Positions 53,325 through 63,231 of a DNA stretch of 64,000 bases are shown here, one piece after another. Position 1 is the first letter of the stretch. The number at the start of each line of letters is the position of its first letter. The position numbers and the translations under genes are program-made. Source of the DNA: Natronobacillus azotifigens. GTDB taxonomy: Bacteria > Bacillota > Bacilli > Bacillales > Amphibacillaceae. A model generated the notes under the pieces. It made no database searches, had not been told where the DNA came from, and saw only the letters and a list, made by a program, of their open reading frames with translations. The stretch is from contig NZ_JAPRAT010000002.1 in NCBI RefSeq assembly GCF_026805325.1, positions 1-64,000 on the forward strand. The letters run 5' to 3'.

Positions 53325-54527
53325 ATGGAGATCAAGAAAAGTAGGTTTTTAACATTATGTATAGTAACTTTGCTATCTGGTGTAATGTTCCTATACCCTG
53401 TTTCTAATGTAAATGCATTTAGTGAACAAGTAATTCAACATGGGGCAACAGGAGAGGATGTTATTGAACTTCAAGCAAGATTGCAATATATAGGTTTCTA
53501 CCACGGCACGATTGATGGTGTTTTTGGTTGGGGAACCTATTGGGCGCTACGCCATTTTCAAGATGAATTTGGTATGCCTGTCGATGGTCTCGCTGGTGAT
53601 CAAGCAAAAGATATGCTAGTGAGAGCAACAGATTACAATAAAGATTTTGTTAGAAAAAACTTAGAAGAAGGGAACACGTTTACCCATTATGGTGGAATGC
53701 CATGGGAACATCAGGTGAAAAGGCACCATTCAGGTAGACAGCAAACGCCAGCACCACAGCAACAACAAGATCAAGGTGAGCAACAGCCTGCACCTGAGAA
53801 ACAACAAGATCAGGCCGAGCAACAACCCGCACCTGAACAACAACCGGATCAGGCCGAGCAACAACCCGCACCTGAACAACAACCGGATCAGGCCGAGCAA
53901 CAACCCGCACCTCAACAACAACCGGATCAAGCCGAGCAACAACCTGCGCCTGAACAACAACAAGATCAAGCCGAGCAACAACCCGGTCCTGAGCAACAAG
54001 AAGATCAAGGTGAGCAACAACCTGCGCCTGAACAACAACCAGAACAAGAGGAGCAACAGCCCACACCTGAACAACAACCGGATCAAGCCGAGCAACAACA
54101 AGATACAGATCAAGCGGATACTATTGATGATGCTCCAATTGAACCAACTTCAGTAAATATACCAGATGGATATTCACAGAATGATATTCAATTAATGGCT
54201 CAAGCTGTTTATGGCGAAGCAAGAGGCGAACCGTATGAAGGACAAGTCGCTGTTGCTGCAGTAATACTAAATCGTATCCAAAGCCCGATTTTCCCAAATA
54301 CAGTATCTAATGTAATTTTTGAACCAAGAGCCTTCACGGCTGTGGCTGACGGTCAAATTTATATGGAACCTAATGAAACAGCTAGACGAGCTGTAATTGA
54401 TGCAATTAATGGATGGGATCCTTCTGGTGAAGCAATTTATTATTTTAACCCAGATACAGCAACGTCTAGTTGGATTTGGTCTAGACCACAAATTAAGAGA
54501 ATAGGTAAGCATATTTTTTGTGATTAA
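53325..54527 (+). CDS. sleB: Spore cortex-lytic enzyme SleB with expanded Gln/Pro/Glu linker
   Basis: A 400-residue secreted lytic transglycosylase that degrades cortex muramic-delta-lactam peptidoglycan during germination. Signal peptide to ~32 (VNAF), PG-binding domain ~38-100 (GEDVIELQARLQYIGFY and WALRHFQDEFG), then a repeat linker (140-256). The C-terminal catalytic domain is ~275-400, starting QLMAQAVYGEARGEPYEGQ with the catalytic Glu and ending in IGKHIFCD. About 305 residues in B. subtilis as I recall; the excess is the linker. Ribosome site GAGGAGG. Followed by ypeB. Confidence 0.93.
   Translation: MEIKKSRFLTLCIVTLLSGVMFLYPVSNVNAFSEQVIQHGATGEDVIELQARLQYIGFYHGTIDGVFGWGTYWALRHFQDEFGMPVDGLAGDQAKDMLVRATDYNKDFVRKNLEEGNTFTHYGGMPWEHQVKRHHSGRQQTPAPQQQQDQGEQQPAPEKQQDQAEQQPAPEQQPDQAEQQPAPEQQPDQAEQQPAPQQQPDQAEQQPAPEQQQDQAEQQPGPEQQEDQGEQQPAPEQQPEQEEQQPTPEQQPDQAEQQQDTDQADTIDDAPIEPTSVNIPDGYSQNDIQLMAQAVYGEARGEPYEGQVAVAAVILNRIQSPIFPNTVSNVIFEPRAFTAVADGQIYMEPNETARRAVIDAINGWDPSGEAIYYFNPDTATSSWIWSRPQIKRIGKHIFCD
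53742..54092 (+). repeat. Nine tandem 39-bp repeats encoding the SleB linker
   Basis: Nine units of 13 residues with consensus QPAPEQQPDQAEQ, varying at a few positions (K, G, E, T substitutions). All units are in frame with no stop. Frame-shifted and antisense readings of the repeat also stay open, a composition effect. Confidence 0.92.
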
Positions 54528-54545
54528 GAAAGAGGTGGTATAAAA

Positions 54546-55880
54546 ATGAGACGATGGATTTTAGTAGGAATATTAGCAATTGCAGTGATTGGAACAGGCG
54601 CTTGGGGTTATCAGGAACATCAAGAGAAAAATGCGATGATGATTCAAGCGGAAAACAATTATCAACGAGCATTTCATGATCTGACTTATCACATGGATCT
54701 ATTGCATGATAAGATTGGTACGACACTTGCTTTAAATACAAATGAGCAGCTCTCACCACAATTAATTGATATTTGGAGATTAACATCTGAAGCACAAATG
54801 GACGTAGGACAATTACCACTTGCGTTGCTTCCCTTTAATAAGACGGAACAATTCTTATCAGAAATAGGTAACTTTACTTATGAAGTAGCTGTTCGTAATC
54901 TAGAACACGATCCACTTTCTGAAGATGAGGTAGAAAAGCTACGCCAACTATATGTATCATCAGATGAAATTCGTCAAGAATTAAGAACCGTACAACATCA
55001 AGTGCTGAACGAGAATCTAAGGTGGATGGATGTTGAATTAGCGCTACTGTCCAATGAAGGACCTTATGATAACCTAATTATAAACGGTTTTGAAACGGTA
55101 GAGCATGCGGTGCAAGGCTATTCAGAAGCACAATTTCCTAATTTAATTGCTGGGATGCCTGAACAGCATGATGGTTATCTAAATATTTCTGGAAGAACAC
55201 TTTCTGAAAGAGAAGCAGAGGAAAAAGTTAGAGAGGAATTTAATTTAAATGATGATTTAACTCTATCTATCGCAGAGAGTGGTGAGGGTGCACAGCTTCC
55301 AACCTATAGTGCTTCCTTTGACGGCCAAGAGGAGCATGGTTATGTGACACTGTCTAAACAGGGTGGGCATATCTTATCATTTATGTTGAATAGAGATGTA
55401 AATGAAACTCAAATAAGTTTGAATGACGCACAGCATAGAGCAGAAGAATTGTTAGCTGATCAAGGATTAGAAAATATGATTCTTCTTCAAGGTAGTCAGT
55501 ATAGTGATTCGGGTGTGTTTCAGTTTATTTACCAACAAGACGATTACCATGTTTATCCTGACCGAGTTCAAGTGAAAGTTGCGTTAGATAATGGAGATAT
55601 ACTAGGATTTACTACGAGAGATTATTATCGAAACCATAAAGAAAGAGAAATAGATGAACCTAAATTAACATTAGAAGAAGCACAAGATAAGGTTAATCCA
55701 TCTGTAACGATTCAAGATTATCATTTGGCTATCGTTGAAGATAATCGTGGAGATGAATTGGTAGCTTACACTTTCCTTGGTACGATTGATAATGATACCT
55801 ATCGAATTGTCATTGACGCTGAAACTGGCATGGAAGTTTATGTAGAAAGATTGAATGATGTGGAATCAAAATGGGGTTAA
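54546..55880 (+). CDS. ypeB: Germination protein YpeB
   Basis: A 444-residue inner-spore-membrane protein. N-terminal anchor at residues ~4-22 (WILVGILAIAVIGTGAWGY), a helical region to ~200, then three repeated PepSY-like domains (motifs EREAEEKVREEF, LNDAQHRAEELL and LEEAQDKV). It stabilises SleB and is needed for its localisation. Ribosome site AGAGGTGG. Eighteen bases after sleB, forming the usual pair. Confidence 0.93.
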   Translation: MRRWILVGILAIAVIGTGAWGYQEHQEKNAMMIQAENNYQRAFHDLTYHMDLLHDKIGTTLALNTNEQLSPQLIDIWRLTSEAQMDVGQLPLALLPFNKTEQFLSEIGNFTYEVAVRNLEHDPLSEDEVEKLRQLYVSSDEIRQELRTVQHQVLNENLRWMDVELALLSNEGPYDNLIINGFETVEHAVQGYSEAQFPNLIAGMPEQHDGYLNISGRTLSEREAEEKVREEFNLNDDLTLSIAESGEGAQLPTYSASFDGQEEHGYVTLSKQGGHILSFMLNRDVNETQISLNDAQHRAEELLADQGLENMILLQGSQYSDSGVFQFIYQQDDYHVYPDRVQVKVALDNGDILGFTTRDYYRNHKEREIDEPKLTLEEAQDKVNPSVTIQDYHLAIVEDNRGDELVAYTFLGTIDNDTYRIVIDAETGMEVYVERLNDVESKWG

Positions 55881-56255
55881 TAAAGGAAAACTAGAGTAAA
55901 TCGGTGGCTTTTTCCGACTGATCATTCAATTACAGGATGAGCTAGATACTCCTATGTCATCAGGGCTCTAACATCTGTTATTCCAAAATAAAGATAAAGG
56001 AATAAAGAAAAAAGAAAACGGCATACGTCGTTTTCTTTTTTTACAACATAAATGTGATTTATTTGTATTTAGTTAACTGTTGACAAACTGATAACATGTC
56101 GTTTTTTTGTTAAAAAAAGTAAAATCGCAAACATAGGTTTATATTCAAAAAAAAGATACTTATACAAATATAAAATAATCAACTTGCGCAATCCCTATCT
56201 TTTTTGCAATAATAACAGTATACATAATTATTGATAGTGAAGGCAGGGGAACAAA
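55881..56255. other. Intergenic region after ypeB, with a terminator
   Basis: No gene. The terminator at 56010-56041 (AAAAGAAAACG with CGTTTTCTTTT, then T run) ends the sleB-ypeB unit. About 215 bp of very AT-rich DNA then lead to ypfA. Confidence 0.6.
56010..56041 (+). terminator. Terminator of sleB-ypeB
   Basis: AAAAGAAAACG (56010-56020) pairs with CGTTTTCTTTT (56029-56039), followed by T residues. Confidence 0.88.
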
Positions 56256-56924
56256 TTGATTAAGATTGGTACAAACTTAACGCTTGAACGTGAAGGGCCT
56301 GATGGTGTGTGCGAACGTTATCGTTGTAGAATCGTGGAGTTAAAGAGCCATACTATTTATATTGATTATCCTATTAATGTGAAAACAGGTCGTACGGATA
56401 TTTTCCCTAAAGGAAGTTCGTTTTCTGCGTATTTCGTTGGTGAGCATGATTCTGTTTATACGTTTGAAACGGAAATTAAGGGGAAGAAGAAGAATAAAAT
56501 TCCAATGCTATTATTACATATCGATTTTTCTAAAATACAAAAAATTCAGCGCCGTGAGTATGTTCGTGTCGATGCTAATCTTGATGTCTCTGTCCATCAT
56601 CCGGAGAATAACTTTCTCCCATTTACATCGTTAACAACCGATATCAGTGGTGGAGGACTGGCGATTTTGTTACCTGAAAATCATAAAATGAAAGCCGGTC
56701 AGTTATTAGCGATATGGATCGTTATTCCGACAACGAAAGCAAGCAATCTATATGTATCTGTAGAAGCGGAAGCTATTCGAATTCACGAGAAAAATCATCA
56801 GAACAAACAGCTATTATCGGTTAAATTCAAAGATATTGGAGAAAAAGACCGAGATAAAATTATACAATTTTGTTTCGATACGCAGTTAAAAGAACGCAGA
56901 AATCAATTGGAATCAGGGATTTAA
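56256..56924 (+). CDS. ypfA: c-di-GMP receptor/flagellar brake protein YpfA (PilZ)
   Basis: A 222-residue protein. N-terminal YcgR-like domain (~1-95) and C-terminal PilZ domain (~100-215). The PilZ c-di-GMP signature is present: RREYVRV (RxxxR type) and TDISGGGLAI (DxSxxG). In B. subtilis YpfA (DgrA) binds c-di-GMP and slows the flagellar motor. TTG start at 56256 with AGGCAGGGGAAC upstream. Located before cmk as in B. subtilis. Confidence 0.88.
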   Translation: MIKIGTNLTLEREGPDGVCERYRCRIVELKSHTIYIDYPINVKTGRTDIFPKGSSFSAYFVGEHDSVYTFETEIKGKKKNKIPMLLLHIDFSKIQKIQRREYVRVDANLDVSVHHPENNFLPFTSLTTDISGGGLAILLPENHKMKAGQLLAIWIVIPTTKASNLYVSVEAEAIRIHEKNHQNKQLLSVKFKDIGEKDRDKIIQFCFDTQLKERRNQLESGI

Positions 56925-56966
56925 TGATGGAAATAAGATGTCCATTGTTGTGAAAGGGAGAAAAAC

Positions 56967-57644
56967 ATGTTAAAAAGTAAATTAGCCATAGCCATTGACG
57001 GACCAGCGGCAGCTGGAAAAAGTACCGTGGCAAAAATTGTAGCAAAAAAATTACAATATATTTATATTGATACTGGGGCAATGTATCGTGCTATCACACA
57101 TAAAGCAATAATTAATGATATTGACTTGGACAATGGTGAAGAACTTTATCAATTATTGAAAAAAACTACTATCGATCTTCAACAAGGGGCCAAAGAACAA
57201 AAGGTATTTCTAGATAGCACCGATGTAACAGAGGATATTCGAAATCAAATGGTTACAAATAAAGTTTCTGTTGTAGCTCAACACGGTTTGGTTCGAAAAG
57301 AGATGGTCAAGAGACAACGTGAATTATCGAAAAAACGTGGTGTTGTTATGGATGGTCGTGATATCGGATCCCATGTTATTCCTGATGCAGAAGTCAAAAT
57401 ATTCTTAATTGCATCGGTAAAAGAACGTGCAGAAAGAAGGCATAAGGAAAATACAAAAAAAGGTTACCCTTCAGATCTAAAACAGTTAGAAAATGAGATT
57501 GAAAGAAGAGACCAATTAGATACAGAACGTGAAATTTCTCCATTAGTTAAAGCTTCAGATGCTATTGAAATTGATACAACATCACTATCTATTCAAGAAG
57601 TAAGTGAAAAAATACTAGAAATAGTAAAGCGTAAAGGAGAATAG
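56967..57644 (+). CDS. cmk: Cytidylate kinase
   Basis: A 225-residue kinase that phosphorylates CMP and dCMP. P-loop [15 protein letters not shown] (residues ~8-22), then [31 protein letters not shown] and LEIVKRKGE at the end. Length is standard. Ribosome site AAAGGGAG. Two bases separate it from plsC; co-transcribed. Confidence 0.94.
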   Translation: MLKSKLAIAIDGPAAAGKSTVAKIVAKKLQYIYIDTGAMYRAITHKAIINDIDLDNGEELYQLLKKTTIDLQQGAKEQKVFLDSTDVTEDIRNQMVTNKVSVVAQHGLVRKEMVKRQRELSKKRGVVMDGRDIGSHVIPDAEVKIFLIASVKERAERRHKENTKKGYPSDLKQLENEIERRDQLDTEREISPLVKASDAIEIDTTSLSIQEVSEKILEIVKRKGE

Positions 57645-57646
57645 AG

Positions 57647-58228
57647 ATGCTGTTTTATAAATTTGCAAAAACTCTGGTTTGGTTTGTCTTAAAACCAATC
57701 TATCGAATGCAAGTTATTGGAAAAGAAAATATACCTAAATCAGGACCTTTAATTGTCTGTTCTAATCATATTTCTAATTTTGATCCACCAATTGTAGGGG
57801 GATCTTGTCCACGTGACCTTCATTTTTTAGCGAAAGAAGAATTATTCCAAAAGAGACTTTTACGGTTACTTATGAATAGCTTAGGAGCGGTTCCGATTAA
57901 GCGTGGAATGAAAGATCGTAACGCTTTAAGAACCGTGCTAAAAATATTAGAAGATGGGAAGGCGCTAGGTTTGTTTCCTGAGGGGACGAGAAGTAAAACG
58001 GGCGAAATTGGGGAAGGTTTGTCCGGAATCGGGTTCTTTGCATTGCGTTCAAATGCTAACGTTGTTCCCTGTGCTATTATCGGACCTTATCAAAAAGGAA
58101 AAAGGTTAAAAATTGTCTATGGGAAACCTGTTGATATGGAGCAACTAAGAAACGAAAAAGCTTCAGCAAAAGAAGCAACAGATAAGATAATGAATGAGAT
58201 CAAAAAATTAAAACAAAATAATTTGTAA
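57647..58228 (+). CDS. plsC: 1-acyl-sn-glycerol-3-phosphate acyltransferase PlsC
   Basis: A 193-residue acyltransferase that makes phosphatidic acid. Motif I is SNHISNFDPP (His-x4-Asp), motif II GAVPIKRG, motif III FPEGTRSKTGE, and motif IV VVPCAIIGP. An N-terminal hydrophobic helix anchors it to the membrane. Ribosome site AAAGGAGA just inside the end of cmk. The upstream gap is two bases. Confidence 0.92.
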   Translation: MLFYKFAKTLVWFVLKPIYRMQVIGKENIPKSGPLIVCSNHISNFDPPIVGGSCPRDLHFLAKEELFQKRLLRLLMNSLGAVPIKRGMKDRNALRTVLKILEDGKALGLFPEGTRSKTGEIGEGLSGIGFFALRSNANVVPCAIIGPYQKGKRLKIVYGKPVDMEQLRNEKASAKEATDKIMNEIKKLKQNNL

Positions 58229-58328
58229 AAAATATTTGCTATTGCTTGACAAACGATAAGAAATGTTAGAAGTTAGAAAAAAGAATATCTTAATTTATTT
58301 TTGTCGCAAATTGAAGGAGGATTTTTTC

Positions 58329-59468
58329 ATGGATGAAATGAACGAAGAAGTGTCAGACTTTAAAGAGTTGACTGTTGGTGAAGTGGTGACTGGTAAAGTA
58401 GTAAAGGTTGAAGATAAACAGGTATTAGTCGATATTGGCTGGAAGACAGATGGTATTGTTCCAATTGGTGAATTGTCAAGTCTTCATGTAGAAAATGCAA
58501 ACGAAGTTGTATCTGTTGATGATGAATTAACATTAAAAATAAAAAAAATATCTGACGATGAAGTGGTATTGTCAAAACAAGCTGTTGACGCAGAAGCGGC
58601 ATGGCAATCATTAGAGCAAAAATTTAATGACAAAGAAGTGTTTGAAGCTACCGTTAAGGAAGTAGTAAAAGGTGGGTTAGTTGTTGATGTAGGCGTGCGT
58701 GGATTTATCCCCGCTTCGCTTGTAGAAACACATTTTGTTGAAGATTTTTCTGATTATCAAGATAAAAGTCTAACCTTACAAGTTGTTGAGTTGGATAAGA
58801 GCCAAAATCGTGTGATCTTATCTCATCGCGCGGTAGCAGAAGCGGAAGATGCTGCAAAGAAACAACAAGTACTAGAGTCATTAGTGGAAAACGAAGTACT
58901 CGAAGGAAAGGTTGCTCGCATTACAGACTTTGGTGTTTTTGTTGATTTAGGAGGCATCGACGGACTTGTTCATATTTCACAGCTGGCTCACGATCATGTG
59001 GATAAAGCTAGTGATGTCGTTTCTGAAGGTGAGACCGTAAAAGTAAAAGTGTTGTCTGTTGATAAAGAAACAGGAAGAATTTCTTTGTCTATGAAAGCCA
59101 CGCAACCAGGTCCATGGGAAAATATCGAATCAAAGCTACAGGTGGGTGATATTGTAGATGGAACGGTAAAGAGATTAGTACACTTTGGTGCTTTTGTTGA
59201 AGTTTTACCACAAGTAGAAGGTTTAGTTCATATTTCTCAAATTGCAACAAAACATATTGGATCACCTCAAGAAGTATTAGAAATTGGACAAACCGTTAAT
59301 GTAAAGGTTTTAGATATTAACGAAGACGAAAAACGTATTTCATTAAGTATTAAAGAGATTCAAGAAGAACAAGATCATAAAGAACTGCAATCTTATCAAA
59401 AAGAAGAAGAGAATAACGGTTTCTCCTTGGGTGATATGATTGGTAACCAGTTAGATAAATACAAATAA
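58329..59468 (+). CDS. ypfD: S1-domain RNA-binding protein YpfD (RpsA homologue)
   Basis: A 379-residue protein with four S1 RNA-binding domains: ~15-85 ([28 protein letters not shown]), ~102-168, ~188-258 ([27 protein letters not shown]) and ~275-345 ([28 protein letters not shown]). Homologue of ribosomal protein S1 but shorter, and not essential in B. subtilis. Start ATG 58329 ([10 protein letters not shown]) follows AAGGAGG; the frame start at 58263 lacks a ribosome site. Confidence 0.9.
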   Translation: MDEMNEEVSDFKELTVGEVVTGKVVKVEDKQVLVDIGWKTDGIVPIGELSSLHVENANEVVSVDDELTLKIKKISDDEVVLSKQAVDAEAAWQSLEQKFNDKEVFEATVKEVVKGGLVVDVGVRGFIPASLVETHFVEDFSDYQDKSLTLQVVELDKSQNRVILSHRAVAEAEDAAKKQQVLESLVENEVLEGKVARITDFGVFVDLGGIDGLVHISQLAHDHVDKASDVVSEGETVKVKVLSVDKETGRISLSMKATQPGPWENIESKLQVGDIVDGTVKRLVHFGAFVEVLPQVEGLVHISQIATKHIGSPQEVLEIGQTVNVKVLDINEDEKRISLSIKEIQEEQDHKELQSYQKEEENNGFSLGDMIGNQLDKYK

Positions 59469-59470
59469 TA

Positions 59471-59507
59471 AAAAACTTGTGCACAAAAATTGTGCACAAG
59501 TTTTTTG
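59471..59507 (+). terminator. Terminator after ypfD
   Basis: AAAAACTTGTGCACA (59471-59485) and TGTGCACAAGTTTTT (59491-59505), a 15-bp perfect stem. Confidence 0.93.
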
Positions 59508-59575
59508 TTTTTAAAGGGAAAATCGTTTGAAATTTCTTTTTCTAGTTATAATGGCTAAGGAAGGGATGTGATGAG

Positions 59576-60157
59576 ATGTTTTTCTATTGGTTAAGTTGGT
59601 TATTTTGGATTATTATCACTTTTTTCTTTCCAAATATTCAACTTCGAAACAGGCTAGCTGCTCTTACGTTAATAGTGATATCTCTATCACAATCAACATT
59701 CATCATTTTTGGACTAGAATTATATATGTCTTATGTACTATTAACGATCACTTATTTGTTAATTCTTTTAAAGCAGAAGGAAAGCTTAGAGCTTCTAGCG
59801 GTAATATTTTTTCTTGCAATTAGTTATACTGGTTTGAAATTCATCTTGATTGTAAGACCGATATGGTTATTTATTCCGGATGCGATGATTTTAACAACAA
59901 TATATACGTTGGTTGCATTTCTCGTTACAAATTCGGTTGTGAAACGTTATTTAATTGCTAGTTTCCCCCTATTATTAGGTGAATTTTTTTACGTTATCTT
60001 TGTATCTCAACTAGCTTGGTCGATGAGACTTGGTGATATTCGTTTCATTCATTTGATTTTGATTCAAATCGCCTTTCTATTTATGTTTCAACAATGGAAA
60101 CAAGGTAAATATAAATATAAAAAGTTGCTTGAAAAGTTGGAAGAGCAGACGAATTAA
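59576..60157 (+). CDS. yphA: Integral membrane protein YphA
   Basis: A 193-residue protein with six predicted helices over residues ~3-170 (for example LSWLFWIIITFFFPNI, AALTLIVISLSQSTFIIFGLEL) and a basic C-terminal tail. I recognise it from its position between ypfD and der, as in B. subtilis; function unknown. ATG with AAGGGATGTGATGAG upstream. Confidence 0.75.
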   Translation: MFFYWLSWLFWIIITFFFPNIQLRNRLAALTLIVISLSQSTFIIFGLELYMSYVLLTITYLLILLKQKESLELLAVIFFLAISYTGLKFILIVRPIWLFIPDAMILTTIYTLVAFLVTNSVVKRYLIASFPLLLGEFFYVIFVSQLAWSMRLGDIRFIHLILIQIAFLFMFQQWKQGKYKYKKLLEKLEEQTN

Positions 60158-60313
60158 ACAGGATTATATTGATCATAGTACTAGTTGGTTGTGAATGGAA
60201 AGGTTGTTTAATCATACTGCTTTTGCTAAAATGTATAAGTTAAGGTTCGTGATGATTATCAAAGAACTAACAAGGAAACAATAATAGAAGAATTTGGGAA
60301 GGATGTACCTTTC

Positions 60314-61624
60314 GTGAGAAAATCAATTGTAGCAATAGTAGGAAGACCAAATGTGGGGAAATCGACAATCTTTAATCGACTTGTTGGAGAGAGGATCTCC
60401 ATTGTTGAAGACACACCGGGTGTAACGAGAGATCGAATTTATTCAGAAGCAGAGTGGTTAACAACAAATTTTAATTTGATTGATACAGGTGGAATTGAAT
60501 TAGGTGACGAACCATTACTTGTTCAAATGCGTGAACAAGCAGATATGGCTATACAAGAAGCGGATGTTATTATTTTTCTTGTCAACGCTCGTGAAGGGAT
60601 TACTGCGGCAGATGAAGAGGTTGCTAAGATTTTATACAAATCGAATAAACCTGTCGTTTTAGCGGTAAATAAAGTAGATAATCCTGAAATGAGGGATGAG
60701 ATTTATGAGTTTTACAGCCTCGGATTTGGTGAACCATACCCAATCTCAGGAACACATGGATTGGGGTTAGGAGATTTATTAGATAAAGTTGTCGACTATT
60801 TTCCTAATCTTGAAGTAGAATCCGTTGATCAAGATACGATCTACTTTAGTTTGATTGGCAGGCCAAATGTAGGGAAATCATCTTTGGTAAATTCGATCTT
60901 ACAACAAGAGCGAGTGATTGTTAGCTCGATTGCTGGTACAACCCGAGATGCCATTGATACGCCTTTTCATAAAGAGGATCGTGATTTTGTCATTATTGAT
61001 ACCGCGGGTATGCGTAAAAGAGGAAAGATATACGAAGCTACAGAGCGGTATAGCATATTACGAGCATTAAAAGCAATCGAACGTTCGGATGTTGTGCTAA
61101 CACTAATTGATGCCGAAACGGGCATCATTGAACAAGATAAAAAAATTGCTGGGTATGCCCATCAGGCAGGAAAAGCTGTTGTAATTGTAGTAAATAAATG
61201 GGATACGGTAGAATCAGATGAAAAAGCGATGAAGGCATTTGAAGAGAAAGTGCGTGCGCATTTTCCGTTTTTAGACTATGCTCCGATCGTGTTTTTGTCA
61301 GCTCTAACGAAAAAAAGAATTCACACATTAATTCCACAAGTCTTAATAGCAAGTGAGAATCACTCAAAAAGAGTGGAGACTAATGTCTTGAACGATGTTG
61401 TGATGGATGCCGTTGCAACCAATCCTACACCAACGAAGAATGGTCAACGATTAAAGATTTTATATGCTACTCAAGTTGCGGTTAAACCGCCAAGTTTTGT
61501 GGTGTTTGTTAATGACCCTGAATTGTTACATTTTTCTTATGAGCGTTTCTTAGAAAACCGTATACGAGATGCTTTTGGATTTGAAGGCACACCGATAAAG
61601 ATTTTTGCTCGAAGACGAAGCTAA
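60314..61624 (+). CDS. der: Ribosome biogenesis GTPase Der
   Basis: A 436-residue tandem GTPase for 50S assembly. G domain 1: [25 protein letters not shown] domain 2: [29 protein letters not shown]-terminal KH-like domain ends FARRRS. GTG start at 60314; ribosome site GAAGGATG is moderate. Full length. Confidence 0.95.
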   Translation: MRKSIVAIVGRPNVGKSTIFNRLVGERISIVEDTPGVTRDRIYSEAEWLTTNFNLIDTGGIELGDEPLLVQMREQADMAIQEADVIIFLVNAREGITAADEEVAKILYKSNKPVVLAVNKVDNPEMRDEIYEFYSLGFGEPYPISGTHGLGLGDLLDKVVDYFPNLEVESVDQDTIYFSLIGRPNVGKSSLVNSILQQERVIVSSIAGTTRDAIDTPFHKEDRDFVIIDTAGMRKRGKIYEATERYSILRALKAIERSDVVLTLIDAETGIIEQDKKIAGYAHQAGKAVVIVVNKWDTVESDEKAMKAFEEKVRAHFPFLDYAPIVFLSALTKKRIHTLIPQVLIASENHSKRVETNVLNDVVMDAVATNPTPTKNGQRLKILYATQVAVKPPSFVVFVNDPELLHFSYERFLENRIRDAFGFEGTPIKIFARRRS

Positions 61625-61641
61625 AGGGGGAGGACTATTTC

Positions 61642-62682
61642 ATGGGAAAAGTTGCTGTATTAGGTGCTGGAAGTTGGGGAACTGCATTAGCAATGGTATT
61701 ACACGATAATGGTCATGATGTGCGTTTATGGACACATATTGAAAGTCATGCAAAAGAAATGAATGAAACACATACCAATAATAACTATTTGCCTGGAGTT
61801 ACAATACCTGCAGGATTACAAGCATATCATGATCTATCTGACGCAGTAGAACAAGTTTCTGCTATCATTTTTGTACTTCCGACAACTGCAATTCGATCAG
61901 TGTGTAAACAGGTTGGAGCAGTGTTGAAACACAAGGTTACCATGATTCATGGAACAAAAGGCATTGAACCAGTCACGTTTAAACGTATTTCTGAAATGAT
62001 GGAAGAAGAACTTCCGCGCGAACTATTTGAAGAAATTGTTGTTTTATCTGGGCCTAGTCATGCAGAAGAAGTAAGCATTAAACAACCAACAACAGTAACT
62101 GCTGCTTCAAGAAGCAAGGTAGCTGCGAAACGCGCACAAGATTTATTTATGAATCAGCATTTTCGTGTATACACAGGAACAGATTTAATTGGTGTGGAGT
62201 TAGGTGGATCTTTAAAAAATATTATTGCACTAGGTGCTGGTATTTCTGATGGACTTGGCTATGGAGACAATGCAAAGGCTGCCCTTGTAACTAGGGGGTT
62301 GACCGAAATCGCTCGTCTAGGCACGGCAATGGGGGCGGATCCACTAACCTTCGTTGGCTTAACGGGAGTGGGTGATCTTATTGTTACGTGTACGAGTGTA
62401 CATAGTAGGAATTGGAAAGCGGGTAATTTGCTTGCTAAGGGTCACACGTTAGATTCTGTTTTAGATCAAATGGGAATGGTTGTCGAGGGTGTTCGGACCG
62501 CTCAAGCAGCATATCAACTTGCTGAAGCAAAAGGGATACAAATGCCTATTACGACCGGTATTTATCATATTCTGTTTGAATCTGCTGAGCCAAGGGATGT
62601 TGTAGACCAATTGATGACAAGGATGCGTCGTCAGGAAACAGATGAAGTACATGCGATGTTAAAAGAGCATTATCAAGATTAA
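61642..62682 (+). CDS. gpsA: Glycerol-3-phosphate dehydrogenase [NAD(P)+]
   Basis: A 346-residue enzyme making glycerol-3-phosphate for phospholipids. Nucleotide-binding VLGAGSWGTALA at residues ~5-16, FVLPTTAIR, GTKGIEP, LSGPSHAEEV, and catalytic GGSLKNIIALGAGISDGLGYGDNAKAAL with the essential Lys. ATG with AAAGGGGGAGGA upstream, 17 bases after der. Confidence 0.95.
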   Translation: MGKVAVLGAGSWGTALAMVLHDNGHDVRLWTHIESHAKEMNETHTNNNYLPGVTIPAGLQAYHDLSDAVEQVSAIIFVLPTTAIRSVCKQVGAVLKHKVTMIHGTKGIEPVTFKRISEMMEEELPRELFEEIVVLSGPSHAEEVSIKQPTTVTAASRSKVAAKRAQDLFMNQHFRVYTGTDLIGVELGGSLKNIIALGAGISDGLGYGDNAKAALVTRGLTEIARLGTAMGADPLTFVGLTGVGDLIVTCTSVHSRNWKAGNLLAKGHTLDSVLDQMGMVVEGVRTAQAAYQLAEAKGIQMPITTGIYHILFESAEPRDVVDQLMTRMRRQETDEVHAMLKEHYQD

Positions 62683-62740
62683 CAGGTTTACTCCTTCTTG
62701 CATATAGTATGATGAGAAATATAGTCAAGGAGGAGAGCTT

Positions 62741-63001
62741 GTGAACGATTTTCAAAAAAATATGTTCGAGCAAATTCAAAGCAAATCAAATATTAGTGCT
62801 GAAGAAATTATTAAGGTAGCTAACTCTGTCCAAAATGCTGATTTTACAGATGAAGCAACTGTCCGATCACTTGTAAGACAACTCGCAAACATGGCTAACA
62901 AACCGATTTCACCTGAAAAAGAAGATAAGCTAGTTCAATCGATTACAAAGAATAAAATGCCTAAAGATATTAGTACTTTAGGACAACTGTTTAAAAAATA
63001 G
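62741..63001 (+). CDS. SpoVIF-family sporulation protein (YjcC-like)
   Basis: An 86-residue soluble helical protein. The sequence SVQNADFTDEATVRSLVRQLANMANKPISPEKEDKLVQSI matches the pattern of Stage VI sporulation protein F (SpoVIF/YjcC), which affects coat gene expression in B. subtilis. A gpsA-proximal location is unlike B. subtilis, where yphE/yphF lie here. GTG start with CAAGGAGGAG upstream. A strong terminator follows. Family call is from motif memory. Confidence 0.7.
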   Translation: MNDFQKNMFEQIQSKSNISAEEIIKVANSVQNADFTDEATVRSLVRQLANMANKPISPEKEDKLVQSITKNKMPKDISTLGQLFKK

Positions 63002-63101
63002 TGAATACTAGGCAAGTGTTGATACAATAAACCAATATTACGCATAAAATATAACGCACAAGCATTCATTTTAAAGTTGCCCTGGGTATTATATTTAGTC
63101 G

Positions 63102-63141
63102 AACCAAGATAGAATTGCCCCTTCTATCTTGGTTTTTTTAT
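63102..63141 (+). terminator. Terminator before spoIVA
   Basis: AACCAAGATAGAA (63102-63114) and TTCTATCTTGGTT (63122-63134), 13-bp perfect stem, then TTTTT. Confidence 0.93.
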
Positions 63142-63149
63142 TTTTGAGG

Positions 63150-63179
63150 TTATATTCTTGTGGGACAACGTCATAGACT
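63150..63179 (+). promoter_or_regulatory. Sigma-E-type promoter of spoIVA
   Basis: TTATATT (63150-63156), 15 bp, then CATAGACT (63172-63179), against KMATATT and CATACANT; one mismatch. It lies 52 bp ahead of the spoIVA start and just past a terminator. Sigma-E control of spoIVA is known in B. subtilis. Confidence 0.65.
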
Positions 63180-63231
63180 TTAAATGTCAGAGATTCGTAT
63201 TCGTTTAGGTTGAAGACCGGGAGGGGATCAT

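Noticed and set aside
53742..54092. Regular repeats that could suggest a CRISPR array
   Set aside because: The units are contiguous, in frame and coding, without spacers.
53680..54156. Three overlapping open frames of ~126-128 codons on both strands inside sleB (Leu/Val/Arg-rich or Asn-rich products)
   Set aside because: They are frame-shadows of the 39-bp SleB linker repeat. A repeat unit whose length is divisible by three keeps all frames open once one is. No ribosome sites, low-complexity products.
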